DNA of 64,000 bases, from positions 29,687,900 through 29,751,899 of the forward strand of contig OX419341.1 of assembly GCA_948470475.1 (NCBI GenBank), written 5' to 3'. The notes beneath the pieces were generated by a model. The model was not told where the DNA came from and did not search any database. It saw only the letters and a program-made list of their open reading frames with translations. Numbering within the stretch: the stretch's first letter is position 1; each line of letters starts with the position of its first letter. Positions 33,201-46,300 of this stretch are shown piece by piece. This DNA comes from Galaxea fascicularis (taxonomy: Eukaryota > Cnidaria > Anthozoa > Scleractinia > Euphylliidae). Both the position numbers and the translations under genes were made by a program.

Positions 33201-36200
33201 ATTAAACTGAAAGCAAACTACCTTGCAGCTTAGAAGCCAGAACCTGACGATAATTTCAGGACATATAAGATAAACGATAGACCGAGTAGATTCATCGTGT
33301 CTTTAAATTTTGACAACAAATGAACAAAAACCAAGATCTTGAGTGACAGTTATATTTCGGTATAAACTATACCATCATCAGACTAAAAATGCATAAAAAG
33401 CTCCTAATTTTGTATGCATTTTTAGTCTGATGATGGTATAGTTTATACCGAAATATAACTGTCACTCAAGATCTTGGTTTTTGTTCATTTGTTGTCAAAA
33501 TTTAAAGACACGATGAATCTACTCGGTCTATCGTTTATCTTATATGTCTTGCAGCTTAGAGGAGGCTTTTCTCTTAACAGGTCTAGTAACTGTGCTACAA
33601 GATAAAACATATGTATTATACAACTACACTCTTACCTGTACCGGATTGGTGTATGTACATGTAGGTTCAATCACAGGAACAAGGACAACCTGGTTTGCAA
33701 TGACACCTGAAGGAGAAAGATCACCACCTGTACTGTCACTATGTATCTTTGTTTGGTCCTGATGGCATCTTAGGGCTGGGGTGACTACCATGCAAACTGT
33801 CTAGAGAGGTATCCGAAACCAACAGTCAAACTAACTGTTGGCCATATTTCCCCTAGTTGTGATCTTTTATGAAAAAAACAGTTTGCTTTGAATGCAGGTT
33901 CACTGGATTGCAGGAATGCCTGGGATACATTAAGAGGATTAGCCAAGATGAGAGGGAGAGGGTCATCCTGGGTGGAGGTGTTGTTGAGAGGAATTAGTTT
34001 TCTATCCTACTTGATACTTTTTTTTCATTGAATACTAACCTCCATTTTGTGCTGGAGACAACGTACAATCACCGGCATTCACATGTACAAACTGGCCAGA
34101 TGCCTAAAGATGGAATACCCATACAATGATCAACACAGAGCAAATTTCTACTTAGACCTACTAGAATACATGATGCCTCTACAAGCAGTCCTTCACTTAG
34201 CTGGTTTTTAGTACTTGTGGTTTGCAGAAGCTAAAACTAGCAATGATACAGCTGGACATTCTCTACACAAAACTTAACATGCAAAAAATGGCTTGTGCTT
34301 GGGGTTCAACTGATGATTATACCTCCTTTTTCACAGCTTTCCGCAGCCGAAGTTTTCGACCTCCTTTGTAGTCAATGGTACCCTAGGATTAAAAAATCAA
34401 CACAAGGTCAACTGGGCCAACATATGAATATTGCTGGTGCCTCAAGATATATTTTTCATGATGTGTTGAACCAAATCTGCTACATGCAAAAATCTTTATT
34501 AAACTGAAATGTTATGGTAAACAGTGCCCAAAGTAGAAGAAAACAAGCATGATATTCAACCATGGGGTGGCCTGCAAGGGGTAAGTGAACAAGCTAGGAA
34601 ACCTGCCTGCCCTGCCCACCCCCAACCCCCTAAAATAACTGTAGGGCAATGTCCTACCTTTTTTAAGAGCTCATCACGAGCTCCTGCTGATGAAAATGTG
34701 ACGAAGCCATAGCTAAAATGACAAAATGCATAATAATGAAAAACAAAAGTAACAATATTAAGAGGCTGTCTCTGTAAGAACCACCCACTCAATTTCGCAT
34801 CAAAAATAATTTTGCCTGAAATTCTGGCAACTGAGAGACTTTACCAAGGTTTGAATAAATAAAAAACAGACTTGGTTTGAATCGAAATGGTCTTACTGTC
34901 GTATTAGGAGCCATGAAATATTTCGCCTGGTCAGTGCCCGTCGTAGCGTCTCCAAAAGCATACAATTGGCATTTTTCATGGCTCTGTAAAATATTCGATT
35001 CCCGTCATACAGCAATGAATCTTATGTCAACTTACTCACTTAGGGCCCGATTACATGGCGAATTTCAGCCCGGGCTAAAACTTCAGCCCAGCTTCTGAAA
35101 CAAATCCTCTTAAAATCAAATTGTTGATTACATGGAGAGGGATTCAGCCCAGGCTGAAAATCCTAGCCCGGTTTGAGCAAACCGGGCTAGGATTTTCAGC
35201 CCGGGCAAACGGGCCAGAAAATCTGAAAAAATCTCATGTAATCGAAACGGAATTTCAGCCCGGGCTGAATAGTGAGCTTGGACATGCGCAGTGATTTTGT
35301 TTTCCAGGAAACAAGATGGCTGCTGCTAGTAGGAAGGAAAAGCGATTCCAGTGGAATATTTCAGCCCGGGCTGAAGTTCGTCATGTAATCACAACAAAAT
35401 TTCAGCCTGGTTGACCAAGCTGAAATTTCAGCCCGGGCTGAAATTCACCATGTAATCGGGCCCTTACTCTTGTAGTTTTCTGAGAGGCCAACAAATGTCT
35501 CATGATTTATGTTGCAAGACAAAACCAAGCATATCACTAAACCCTACCTATTGCCGTCAAAGGCCGGAAATGGCCTTGATTTCAAAGCTAATTTTGTAAA
35601 CGTGGCACCTAGTTGAACACTCTAGTCTACACAGCTGAAAAGTGTAACCCTTTATCACAAAAATTATACAAAAAGCCCTATACGATTTCAATATTTCCAA
35701 AGTTATGGCCGTTTGTATCAACACATGTACGAGCATTTGCGATTTCCACTCCTTTTATAAAGTCGACCTATTTCGGCTTACCTGCATTTGGTGAAGAACC
35801 ACATTTGCTACCAGTAAAATATATCGTTTGTTCTGCTAAAGGCCAAATTTGGAGAAGATATTTGATACAACCAACAAATAATGTAAAAGGTCGCTTGCTG
35901 CCATTTTAATTCAGATGAAATCAAATAAGCCCATTTCTAATAGAGACGCTCTTTTTGGTCACGTAACAAATTAAAGTTCGAAGTTGAAGTTTCAAATCGC
36001 GACCAAATCACTGCGAAGCTTTTTTCTGTGCTGCCGGTGATCAGCTGTTCCTGTCGAATTCCGAGAGCTCCACTAAATTTTAAACGACCTTGTAGCGTGA
36101 AATTGGCAAGCAATGCCTTCTATCCTTCACAGTCAAGCTAACGTTCTAGCTTTCAAGCGTGTTCCACAAACTGCTAACAATTAAACGAGAATTGACTAAG

Positions 36201-37788
36201 CAGTAGCTTCAGTGATGTCAATTATTTCTTCGCCGGGGAAAAACGCAATTTTATGACATTTAAACCACGCCTTGCAAGTGTGTATCGTTTACGTACTTGT
36301 ACTAAAGAGGGCGTTTTCGAAACTTCACACTTCGCACTTTCACAGCGATATGGAAGCCAGATGGTTTCCACCTTGTGTGGTCGATCATGTTTAGTCTTCT
36401 CTCTAAGCTAAAAGCACATTTCCAATTGAATTCAACCGTACGTTGAGACTTACAGATTCGAGCCAAAATTGCGTCTGGTAACCAGTTCATGAATTCCCTG
36501 AAGCAACTCACCCTTTGTTTAGTCCTGTTTTCCTGTCACACACAATCCGAACATCCACTACTTCTCCAAAATTTGAAAAGAAGTTCTCGAGCTCCAACTC
36601 GGATGTCTGAAGTAGGAAAAAATAGGCACATAGAAAACTGGCATAAACTGAGCATCAAACTAATTCAGTGGGATGTTTTCCCGTATAACAGGAAGAAATT
36701 TTTTATGCAAACAAAACACCAATTGCAAATTAACAACTGCTCCAAGAACGTTAGTTTGGACAGTAGCGGCGACAATGACATTTTTCAATTTATCGCTAGT
36801 TTACCGGTTATTTTGCTTCCCCTTAAAACAGTTTGGGAGCTAAAAGCCTAAATCGCTGAACCTTAAAAGAAAATTTTCTTACTCGGCTACCCAGTTTATT
36901 GCCACAAAACGCCAATCTCACAACTAGAACCAGCAAAGGTCTACAGTACGACCAAAAGAAACAAAAATAGAAATGCCGAGTTACGAGAAAAAAATCTGGA
37001 GATTCAAGATCATACGGATAAGACGACAATATGACGCCATAAGGTTATATTTCACAGGGAGGAAATAGGCATTCCGTAATGTACATCTCATGTTTAAAAT
37101 GTTCATTTGCGCGACACGCAACGAATCACAAATTTATACACAGCAATACAACCAACACGGAAAAAAAACCACCACGCAACAATTAAGCGTAAAAAAGGCC
37201 ATGTCCAATACAAGTTTCAAGAGAAAATCGACGAAGAAAAAACTGCTGGGGAGTAAGGTTATTTTGTGATTCATTGAATGTCGCGCGAAAAATAAAACTT
37301 GACTTACGTCGCGAGCAAGACCACCGATGAAAACACGATTTATAATTTCCTGGCCTTCTGGCACAGTGATCTAGAAAAGGAGAAATAAAATTTTTAGAAT
37401 CCCTGCACGATAGAGGTTAATTACCAAACAATTTCACGAGCTCGTGTAACAGTGTGTGAATGGTCGTAACGTAACCTAAAACAGTTCGTAAACACAGTTA
37501 GTTAACACTTAAAGCGTATCAAGTTAATAGAAATTCATTGTTTCCTTCTTAAACAAGTAAACGGAGGGCTATATATTTTAAGAAAGGACCTATTTCGCTC
37601 GAGGGCAATTGATATTTCCTTCCCCAATCCAAACAAATGTCCTGGCGGGCTTACAATGGGCCGCCACAGTTGAGAGGGGTAATAACAAAAGTTAACAAGA
37701 TACAGATAGCTCGAGTTCTAATGCCACAGGTACCGCAAAAATAACAAAAAAGGTCAGAAAGTGTACTCACATTTACAGTAGTATTCAT
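30201..37788 (-). CDS. boll: DAZ/Boule-family RNA-binding protein, 9 coding exons
   Basis: Coding exons in order: 37771-37788, 37308-37370, 36512-36606, 34658-34712, 34323-34382, 34040-34103, 33636-33706, 31552-31599, 30201-30245. Phases agree and give 172 residues. One RRM (about 17-97) has RNP2 VFIGGL (19-24) and RNP1 KGYGFVTF (58-65, split by intron 3), and ends KLRLRKAVKKE, close to the KLxLGPAIRKQ end of DAZ/Boule RRMs. The preceding TVPEGQEIINR also fits this family. The tail is rich in Gln, Tyr and Pro (VQPAQTYSYIQ) and ends QYCYTAAYYY. Boule proteins bind germline mRNAs and promote their translation; cnidarians carry Boule rather than DAZ. The C-terminus is short compared with vertebrate BOLL (about 280 residues), so an exon may be missed or alternative. 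A 3'-UTR intron to an acceptor at 29617 is possible. Introns contain foldback elements and a hammerhead-bearing inverted repeat. Confidence 0.88.
32715..32823. mobile_element. Small foldback element, ACAGTCGTATTTTTT ends
   Basis: ACAGTCGTATTTTTT at 32715 is matched by AAAAAATACGACTGT ending at 32823. The 109-bp unit lies in Boule intron 7 and has no coding content. Confidence 0.7.
33348..33384 (-). ncRNA. Hammerhead ribozyme motif, sense to the Boule transcript
   Basis: Mirror copy of the motif at 33424-33460. On the minus strand it reads AGT, CTGATGA, T, GGTATA-GTT-TATACC, GAA, ATAT, A, ACT. Because Boule is transcribed from minus, this ribozyme would be in the sense orientation in its pre-mRNA intron. 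Confidence 0.7.
33424..33460 (+). ncRNA. Hammerhead ribozyme motif, right arm of inverted repeat
   Basis: Stem I AGT (33424-33426) with ACT (33458-33460), core CTGATGA (33427-33433), stem II GGTATA/TATACC (33435-33440, 33444-33449) with loop GTT, core GAA (33450-33452), helix III palindrome ATAT (33453-33456) and cleavage base A (33457). Stem I is short, so it would probably need dimerisation or added tertiary contacts. Confidence 0.7.
35043..35463. mobile_element. Harbinger-like MITE, 421 bp, with repeated CAGCCCGGGCTG palindrome
   Basis: Terminal inverted repeats of at least 34 bp begin GGGCCCGATTACATGG at both ends with one mismatch. The flanks are TTA on both sides, the target duplication used by PIF/Harbinger elements. 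Inside, the palindrome CAGCCCGGGCTG or a one-base variant occurs about six times. It lies in Boule intron 3. Confidence 0.85.
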
Positions 37789-38683
37789 CTTAGAGCTCCA
37801 CAACGTTGGAACACTACGAACACACTTCCGAAGTTCTGTACACGTGAACCGGCGACAGTCAGTTTCTACTTTTACCCAAGCTATGATTGGCTAATCTTAC
37901 ATGTAAGATAACATTGTCAATTTTCTATCGCGTCAGTTACTATTGTAAATCAAAAACTTCAAGTACGTTCAACGAAAAACAACTTCGAACTCAACTGCCT
38001 CGATAAAACGCAGCGAAAACGTAAAAAATCTCTTAACATGAGATTTTGTTTATGTTTTTAAAATATGCGAATGATCACAACTCACAACGTCGTGGGAGGG
38101 GCGCAGACATGTCAAGGTTGTTTACCAGACAAAACAATTTCAACTCAAAACACAAAAACAATCGCTCAAATCAAAGATCGCAATCTAAAATAAACGGTTC
38201 TTTAAAATGCCATCAATCAAGAAAGATTGCGGCTTTTAGAAATCGACTATGTTTATTTACGAAATAGATTAAGTGAACAAGAACGGAGATAGCTGTACGT
38301 TGAACTATCAGCAGCAGGTGCCACTTTCGACGTGGCGCCATCAAATGTTGCGGCTGTGCCGGGGTTGCACGTTTCAGTGAAAAACAAAAATTGTCAAGAT
38401 CAATTCTGCCACGAAATTCCCCTCGAAAAAATTCCGCAAGAACAAAACTGTGTTATAATAAAATCATCCAGGGTGACGAGGGACCTTTGTGTGCTCGGCA
38501 CACCTTTGACACTCACTATTTCGTGAGGCTACCCACATGTTTGTTCCGGTGAAGAAAACTGTGCGGAGCGCCTTTCAGAGAGCGTTGAAATTCCTCTAGT
38601 CAGTTCGTCTCCTGAATAATTTCAGCTAGAGAAATTACATTGGGTCGCTTTACCTGAAAATAGCTAGGTCTGTGGTTGACTGT
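37789..38683. promoter_or_regulatory. Presumed Boule upstream region
   Basis: This is the sequence immediately upstream of the Boule start codon. No TATA box or other named motif is clear. The plus-strand frame at 38046-38267 has no recognisable domain. Confidence 0.35.
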
Positions 38684-38846
38684 TACTCTGGGTGCCAAAG
38701 GTACTTTTTTCGTTTGGAGGAGGGAAATTACGCGGCAAAGCCGCGGCCACGAGGCGCGAAGCGTCGAAAGGAAAAAAATAACTCTCGTCTCCTGCTTTGG
38801 ATTTCATGGATATTTATCTCCTCAACGGGCCTCTGGAGCCAGGGTA
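38684..38846. mobile_element. Short member of the TACCCTGG foldback family
   Basis: TACTCTGGGTGCCAAAGG at the left, CCTCTGGAGCCAGGGTA at the right, and an internal block (TTCGTTTGG, GAGGGAAATTACGCGGC, GCGAAGCGTCGAAAGG) shared with 19415-19798. No target duplication is clear. Confidence 0.72.
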
Positions 38847-38849
38847 CTC

Positions 38850-40352
38850 AGTACTGAGTCCGAGTTGTCTCCCAATCTCTCTTTTTTGTTAAAATGGGCA
38901 CAAGCGATAGTGTTGAAAGTAACCTTGCAGTGGGCAAGATTGCACCAAGAAGGGAGTAGTAATACCAGGACAGTAATTTCATCCTACGGAAATGCGGGCT
39001 AATTGAGCTCCGTTGCATCGGCGAGAAGTACCATGTCACGTTACTTGTTCGCTTACTTTCTCCTCGGTACTCTATTCGGATTCGGAAATGTTTGTTTCTT
39101 GGGAATTTCGCGAACAGAGGTAAACCCAAATTCCAGAATCCGACAGGTTAGTTTCAGGAAGGAGGGTGGGGGAGGTGCGGATAAAAAATGGAATTTCCCA
39201 ATGGACTCTATTGCCCAGAGTAAGGGTCACGTGATAGATGAGTGACTGAATTCCGTATCCCACTCGTCACTATCTTAAAAATTTGCATTTCAACTTAGCA
39301 GTTTACCATTCCTTGTTTATTTTTTATCTTCTCTATTGTACAGTTTTTATACAATCCAAGCTGTGTCACTCCATAAGCTTCGGTCAAAGACGGAAGAAAG
39401 AAGCAAGAATTAATTCATTCGGGTTCAACATGGTTTACCTTTTCCTATTTCATGGATACGAAGGATATATAGCTTTTGCTTAGCTATTCCTGAAGAACCG
39501 ACAGTCGCACCATTTGTAACAAATCCACAAACATGAATAGACATAAACACAAATAGACTATAACGTTCAAAAGACAAAAAAGAGTGTCAACCTGAACCAT
39601 TTTGGCAAACCTAATCCCTTCGTGAGGAATAAACGGTACAACCACCCATCATAAACTGACCGTAATCTTTACTTTGAACAAGGCAGCAGACTTACCGAAA
39701 ATTAAATGCAACGCGTCGTAAGCACCGCTTTATTACTAATGTAGGTAGGTTTTTTGGCAGCATATTAAGAATAAGCTTATAAATAAGGTGTAGTACGACA
39801 TAACGCGAACGGTGAACTCACAACAGAACTTAAGCTTAAGTATCATCTCATATCTACCAAGAAAGAGACACTAGAACTAAGAGCTACGTAAGTGCTGATC
39901 ATTTTGCGATCTACCGACCAAATAGTCATGTTGGAGGTACACCCATTACCATCCTCCGAGACCCAGGGCCGGATAGTCGGGATGAGAGGAACCGCTAGTC
40001 TTGCCAACATTCGCAATTCCCGATCTTCGCCCCATCCCGACTGGCTCAATCTGCCCCTAGGTCTTCGAGGATGATACAAACCGGGAACTATACTTATCGT
40101 GGCTCTATTCTCCGCTATATTTGCAATTTTGAAGAATTGTCCTATTTATCTACAGTGAAGTCATTTCAGTACCATCTTGAAGAGTTTTAACTGTTCTCTT
40201 GCTTCTATAGATGACAGAACTGGCTTTCCGGCCTTTACCGCCCCCACGCAGTGGTGGCGTCATAACAAAGTTAACCTTTTGTAATGAATAGCACCTGTTA
40301 CTTGTTCTTCTTTGTCTCGTAACCTTTGTTCCACAGAGATCCTTGCGACTGT
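38850..40352. other. Intergenic; likely importin-9 3' UTR at the right
   Basis: No gene is seen. An AATAAA on the minus strand at about 39730 could be the importin-9 polyadenylation signal, which would make a 3' UTR of about 620 bp; unverified. Confidence 0.35.
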
Positions 40353-43300
40353 TTAAGACAGTATCCCTATCTTGGATAGCGTGTGCTTTTCCTGCGCGTT
40401 CAAGGCTTGGAAATAGGTCGGGTAACATTGTTGCTGAGCAAATGACTGAAGAAACTTGATCAAATGATTCTGAAAATTAGGGGACAACATGCTGTAAAGA
40501 AACGAAATAACTAGAGAGGTTTAATTACACAACTGAAAACAACCGGGAAAATGCGATCATTTTGCAACCTACAGGATTTCCAAGAATCCACTGTTAACTC
40601 TGTTTCCTCAGTAATACAGATAAACCACATATCTCACTAGCTTATGAAGCAGGCGTTCTTAGGGCTTCGTCACGCGTTCGTGGGGCAGGAACGCCGCGCA
40701 ACAAAGCCCTAAGAACGTCTGCGTGGGAGGCTACATATTTCAGCGGTTTAGCCAAAAATTTTACGCATGTGCAAATCAAATTAGAGAAAACGAAATGATA
40801 ACACAATAGATAATAAAAAAGTAACTATGTTTATAGTGAAAGTGCACTTAGCTATTCCAAACTAGTTTACAAGCACTCCACTTAAATCCCAAAAAACAAA
40901 TAATTAAAATAGACGTAATATGATAAGAATCTCAACTTGCCGGAGGCAAACATGACCGAGGAGTTGAACAAGTCACTTACCCAGAACAACACCAGCTAGT
41001 GGCCAGGGCGGGAATTGAACCCGGGGAAAACGCATCGAAAACCACTCGGCCATCCTGTCTCCTGTTAATGTTAAAAAATGTTCAAATACCTGTAAATCTA
41101 GCCCGTAAAGAGGATCATTCTTTATCTCCGGATCGTCTTCGTCCTCGTCTTCCATATCATCAACATCAAACCCTAGGAAAAAGGCCATCAAATCAGTAAC
41201 GTTTACCGTTGACGACATTCAGTGGCCTTCGAAAAATTAAAGAAACCGTTTGTAAACTTGTTCAGCACTAAACTGTCGACTGCTTCCTTTGTTCCTGAAT
41301 AATGGCCTCTGGATTAAACTCTCTCTCACCAAGGTAATCTGACGCAGGGGCAAATGGTGATCCGGACACTTCAATGCCTTCTTCATCATCATCCACGTCC
41401 TCCCAACCTTCCCCTCCCTAATAACAAAACAAACATCAATCATACTTCCCACTTTTGAGAGCAAGTAAGCTTAACTTCAGAAAAGTACTACTCAAATGCT
41501 TTCATCTAGTCATTTTAAACTACCACCTTGTACGTCATAATAAACATCACCGCAGCATGCTCTTTTTCAACAGTGAAGTGGTGATACTCCGCCGGCAGGT
41601 GTGAAAAGGTTGAGAAGTAAGACTTTCGTGTCATAGGTCGGACTGATAGCTTTGACTCGGTTTTACCACACAATTGAAATATCTACATGTGTATTTATCT
41701 CTGGTAGACTACAGTAAGTTGCAGAAGAAAACACTAGCTCGGCATAGCCGGTACCCGAAGCAGGCAGGTGTCTGCTCGCGACGCCTATTTCCCGTTCGTA
41801 GACGGTCGTCAACGGATGATGCCTTCATAAGTAACCAAGCCTTTAGTAAGGCAGATGAAATTATGTGCTCCGGATTGTGTAATAAAAGGGCGATTTGTAA
41901 CTTTCTAAAATCGTCTTAGAAAGAGTGACGTTTAGGCCCTAGTTGAATTGCGTTAATATTTCGGGATAGGGCTAGGGTGACCTGTTATAGATGTGCCAGT
42001 TAACTATAGTACTTTCTTTACATGTTTGGGGTCTGTGGTCGATCAGCGGGGTAGTGTAGTGGTTAGGAAAAGAGCATAGCAAGCGAAGGGTTCGGGTTCA
42101 ATTCTGGATTGGAAATTTCTATTTTATAATAAGGAAGTGTCTTAAAAATGACCGTTTACAAAAGGGAAATTTGCGTTTGCGACGCTGTAAGAGAAATTCC
42201 AGAAATCAAGAATACCAGTGGGATTCTGATATTATGATCTGCTAACATTTAACTAGGGTTTAAGACGTCGGAGGAATGCTGTAGTCTTGGTAACTGCCCT
42301 GAGCTTGGATGCTTACATCATCTGAGTCCCCGTCGTCATTCTCGCCTCCTGCTGTAGCACTCTCCAAAAGTGTGCCTAATTCATTAATAATTAACTTGAA
42401 GAGCTTTACTGGTACAGGGATCATCGTCCATTGTTCTGGCGCTAAAAGGAAAAAGCACAAAAAGAACAGTGAAGCGCTGATAAAGAATGTAACTAACAGT
42501 TAAAGGAGAGGGACACTTTCTTTTACGCTAAACTCAAATCATTCCTAATTTCCGCTGAACAGAATACCCTATGATAACCCTCCATCTCGACCATACCTTT
42601 CAATAAAGTAGACTACGAAGATCTCTGACCAGTGTTCGTTTATCAGTACATGTAATGAATGACGTTTTTAAGGTGCAAATGATTAACTTTTAGCGCAAAG
42701 CTCAGAGTTAAAAAACTGAGTTCACAACGGACAAAATGAGAATAGACATTTAAAGGAGAGTGTCACTCATCCAAAAATACTCAAGTTTTCACGAATTTTC
42801 GTTCAGTGGTAGCTCTCTATCACTGAATTTAATGCGTCAGATACAACTAAGCTAACCTTTCGCAGCTCTAGACCTTGTACGGATTCCTGTGAGTAAATAC
42901 AAACAGGAAAGTTAGCTTAGTAGAATTCAGGTATTAGCCACGTACAAAATGCAAAGGACAGTGTACGGACAGCGTTAGTAAAGGGGAAGTACACTGTCGT
43001 TTACCTTCGTCTTGCTGGAATATTCTCTCGCCTTTGACTATGATACTGGAAAGTCTTTTGTCACCGGTGTTCACAAAGAACTGTAGAACATTACACAAGG
43101 CAATTGTGCTGTAAAACAACACGAAAACAGTCAGAAAACAGCACAAATTGAGCGAGGTTAAAAGAGCACGAGCGGAGTGTCTGACGCAAACTTAAAATTC
43201 CCCCCAAGTACATGTGATAATCCAGATAACTCTATATGACAATGAGTGTGGGGTTCAAATCTGGGATGCAATTATAGGACATGATTGCTCTCTGATGTAA

Positions 43301-46300
43301 AGCCAAGACTAAAACGTCTCATATAGTCGCAAATCACGTCTCACACTTGTGCATAACCATGATGTAGAATCAGCTAAACGTCACCTTACAAACTGACACT
43401 GAACATTACATGAACCAAATTAAAAGCCTATAAAAAAAAAACACTTTAGAGCACACAGTTATTTCAAGAAACCTAACCAAACAAAGACCCAACGTTTATC
43501 GTCTTGGCACACTGGCGTGCCATGTTACCTAAACTGAAATAACGCGGCTCATTTTTCAACCAACTACGAGGCTTAACAATTAAAGAAGCGCTCCATTAAT
43601 GATCTGCACACTACTACAAAAGCAGTTCGTATTACCTCACTTTGCTGTCGTAGACACCAAAAAATTCCGGTTGTCTTGCACACCAGATATTAACAACATA
43701 TTCCAGGGCTGATTTGCCTGTCGGGTCGGGAACTCCACTCAAAAAATCTAGAGTCTTTTCCAACTGACTGTTCATCAAATGAAGAAATGAAACCACAAGC
43801 GACTAGGGACAAAACACCAATAAGCAATAATAAGCGTATAAGATTAATATTTCTTAAGCGTGAAAAGAAAGGAAGAAAAATTGACCAACAGGCACGGTTT
43901 TCCGTGCATTCTATGGAAAATCTACCAATAACTTTATGATTACTCAAACGGAAACAAGCCTTTCAATAATAATCAATCTGGGTTTTGTTCACTCCATAGC
44001 ACCTTGACACTGTTACTTGAGAACTAGTCAATCCATACATTAGACAACGGTCTTTCAAATGGGGTTGAGGGCTTTCAACACCATCCACCATGAAATGGTT
44101 CTGTGAAAACATACGGCAAATTATGGAGTTGATCAGACTTCCCTCCCGCGGTTTTTCGCCTCCTACCTAAGTAAGAGGTGTCAGAGATGTAACACCATCA
44201 AATGTATACAGAACTTTCCAAGCTGCCTCACCACAGCCCGTGCAAAAGTGTTCGCCGATGACACTAACATTAGTATTTCTGGCTGTACTTTCACCGATCC
44301 CGAACAAACTCGTGAACTCGTGGACCTCTAATGTTGACTGCCAGTAAGCTTTGCCATAATGTCACATTAAGGTAGCCCATGACCTTTGGCTTTAGTCTGA
44401 AGCTTCTTGCTGAGAGTATTGACGAAATCAACATCAATTCGGGAAAAAAACAAATTTAAAGATTTGATAAAACGACGTCATTAGGTCTTAATATCGGCTA
44501 TCGATTTTCTTGGTATAACCATATCAACAAAGTGTGTAAAATGTGTCCTCATCAATAGTTGCCCTGTTTGGGGCGTATTAGGTCTACATCGCTTAATCCA
44601 CTGTAATACAAAGTTATAACGCCCTAATCCAACCCATTTCGACCACTATAGCCTCGTTTGGGGTGACTTACTAAGTTACAAGTTAAGTGAATAACTGAAA
44701 AACCACAAAATCGTGCTGTTAAGGTATTCTGAAGGCCAATTACAGAAAACTAATTTGGGACAGTTACACACTTTCTGTGAGACGATAAAACCAAAAGAGC
44801 GACGATGACTGGCCCCAGTGCATTTGCAGGTCCTATTTAACGAACGAAGCATAGCCTATAATTTACGTAATTAATTCTAGAAATTGGCATAACCCAAGCT
44901 AAGCACGATCTCATTCGTAGCTACAGCCACAGCAGCGCACTATTGCGGAACTGGTTACTTGAAAATAAAACAATGACTGTGGTTGAATGCCAGGCTAACG
45001 GGTAAGGACTCGCCCTGTCAACTGACACTTATCCTAGCATCCCCTCATAGCATAATCCCAAACTTTCTGCGTGAGTTCTAAAATAACGAGCACAACTAAT
45101 TAGCAGTCACACGCTGGGGAATAACTGTACAAAACCAGCTGCAGTCTTAATTCTGTTTCCTTGGTGTTATTATCCGATCCCCCTGAGCCAATAAAACCCA
45201 ACCTCATCCCCAGGGTCTTTGGTCACGACTGCCGACATAGTATTGGATGATCTCCTTAATGCTGCAATTATAAAATCGCATTGCCCGTGTACACGCTCAG
45301 TGCATTCGGGAGTTATCTTTTATCCCTTGCGACAGTTTGCCTTTTACTGAGACGTTCTTACCGTTACTAGGTCACTTACCTGAATTATACTTAACGTTTC
45401 TGCTTGTTGAAGTTTGCTGAGAACTCCTCTTAATAACAAGTCTAGGTTCTCTCCAAGATTATTCCCAAGCTACCATAAAACAACACAAAGATAAACAAAG
45501 AAAAGACTGTGCGTCAAAACGTTTTTGTTCACGATTGATTAAGGCAAAATAGTGGAACACAATAATGAGGCACAAAGATCTTCAACAATGCGAAAATTCA
45601 AAATCCTTTATGAAACAGTTCAGTTCTCTTTACAAAACCCAAGACAGTGTATGTGTGTGCGTCTGTGCCTGTCGGGGGCAACGGTGGGAGGGGGGGGGGG
45701 GCATGCTGTGAACATGCTTATTGTAATTTTAGAGAATGGCGAGTGTCTGTACAACATTACAGAAGCAAAATTCACTTTTGTTACATCGCATTCTGGTTTA
45801 TTCAAGATGGAAATTAATGAAGCAACTTAACCGATCACACTACAGATGTCCTCAGTATTCAATAATATCATGATTATCATTTCACCTTTTTTATCAACGT
45901 GGTCACCAGTCTACCCACAAAAGAGGCCGTAAATTCAGGGGTCCTGGGGTCGAGAAGATGTGACGTAGCTCGGACAATGTAAGAAATCGCGCTGTTACCT
46001 TGAGAATCACGCCTACGAAAAATCACGAGAAAAAAAAATTAAATATGCCAAAATATGCTTTCGAAAACAGTGAGAAAGAAGAGAAAGTGTCATCTCACCA
46101 AGTAATAATTTGTTCCGGAGAAACGTAAACAAAAGCTCGAAGACACTGGCCTCCACTCTATATAGAGAAAGACAAACAAACAACAAAGGGCTGACAAGAA
46201 TTGAAACACAACGCTAAGGTGTTCAGGTCACGACTAAAACACCACACGAGTCAAACTAGAAGGACATACGCACCCCACCGAGTAAACAGGTGTTAGAGAT

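Larger units (their letters stand above)
33260..33548. repeat. Perfect 136-bp inverted repeat with 17-base spacer, hammerhead in each arm
   Basis: Left arm 33260-33395 and right arm 33413-33548 are exact reverse complements over 136 bp. Each arm has a hammerhead ribozyme core, so each strand carries one forward ribozyme. It lies in Boule intron 7, about 90 bp upstream of exon 7's acceptor-distal side. Lack of any mismatch indicates a recent origin or gene conversion between arms. Confidence 0.92.

Noticed and set aside
45552..45830. 92-codon plus-strand frame
   Set aside because: It contains a poly-G stretch translated as glycine and lies antisense in an importin-9 intron with no domain.
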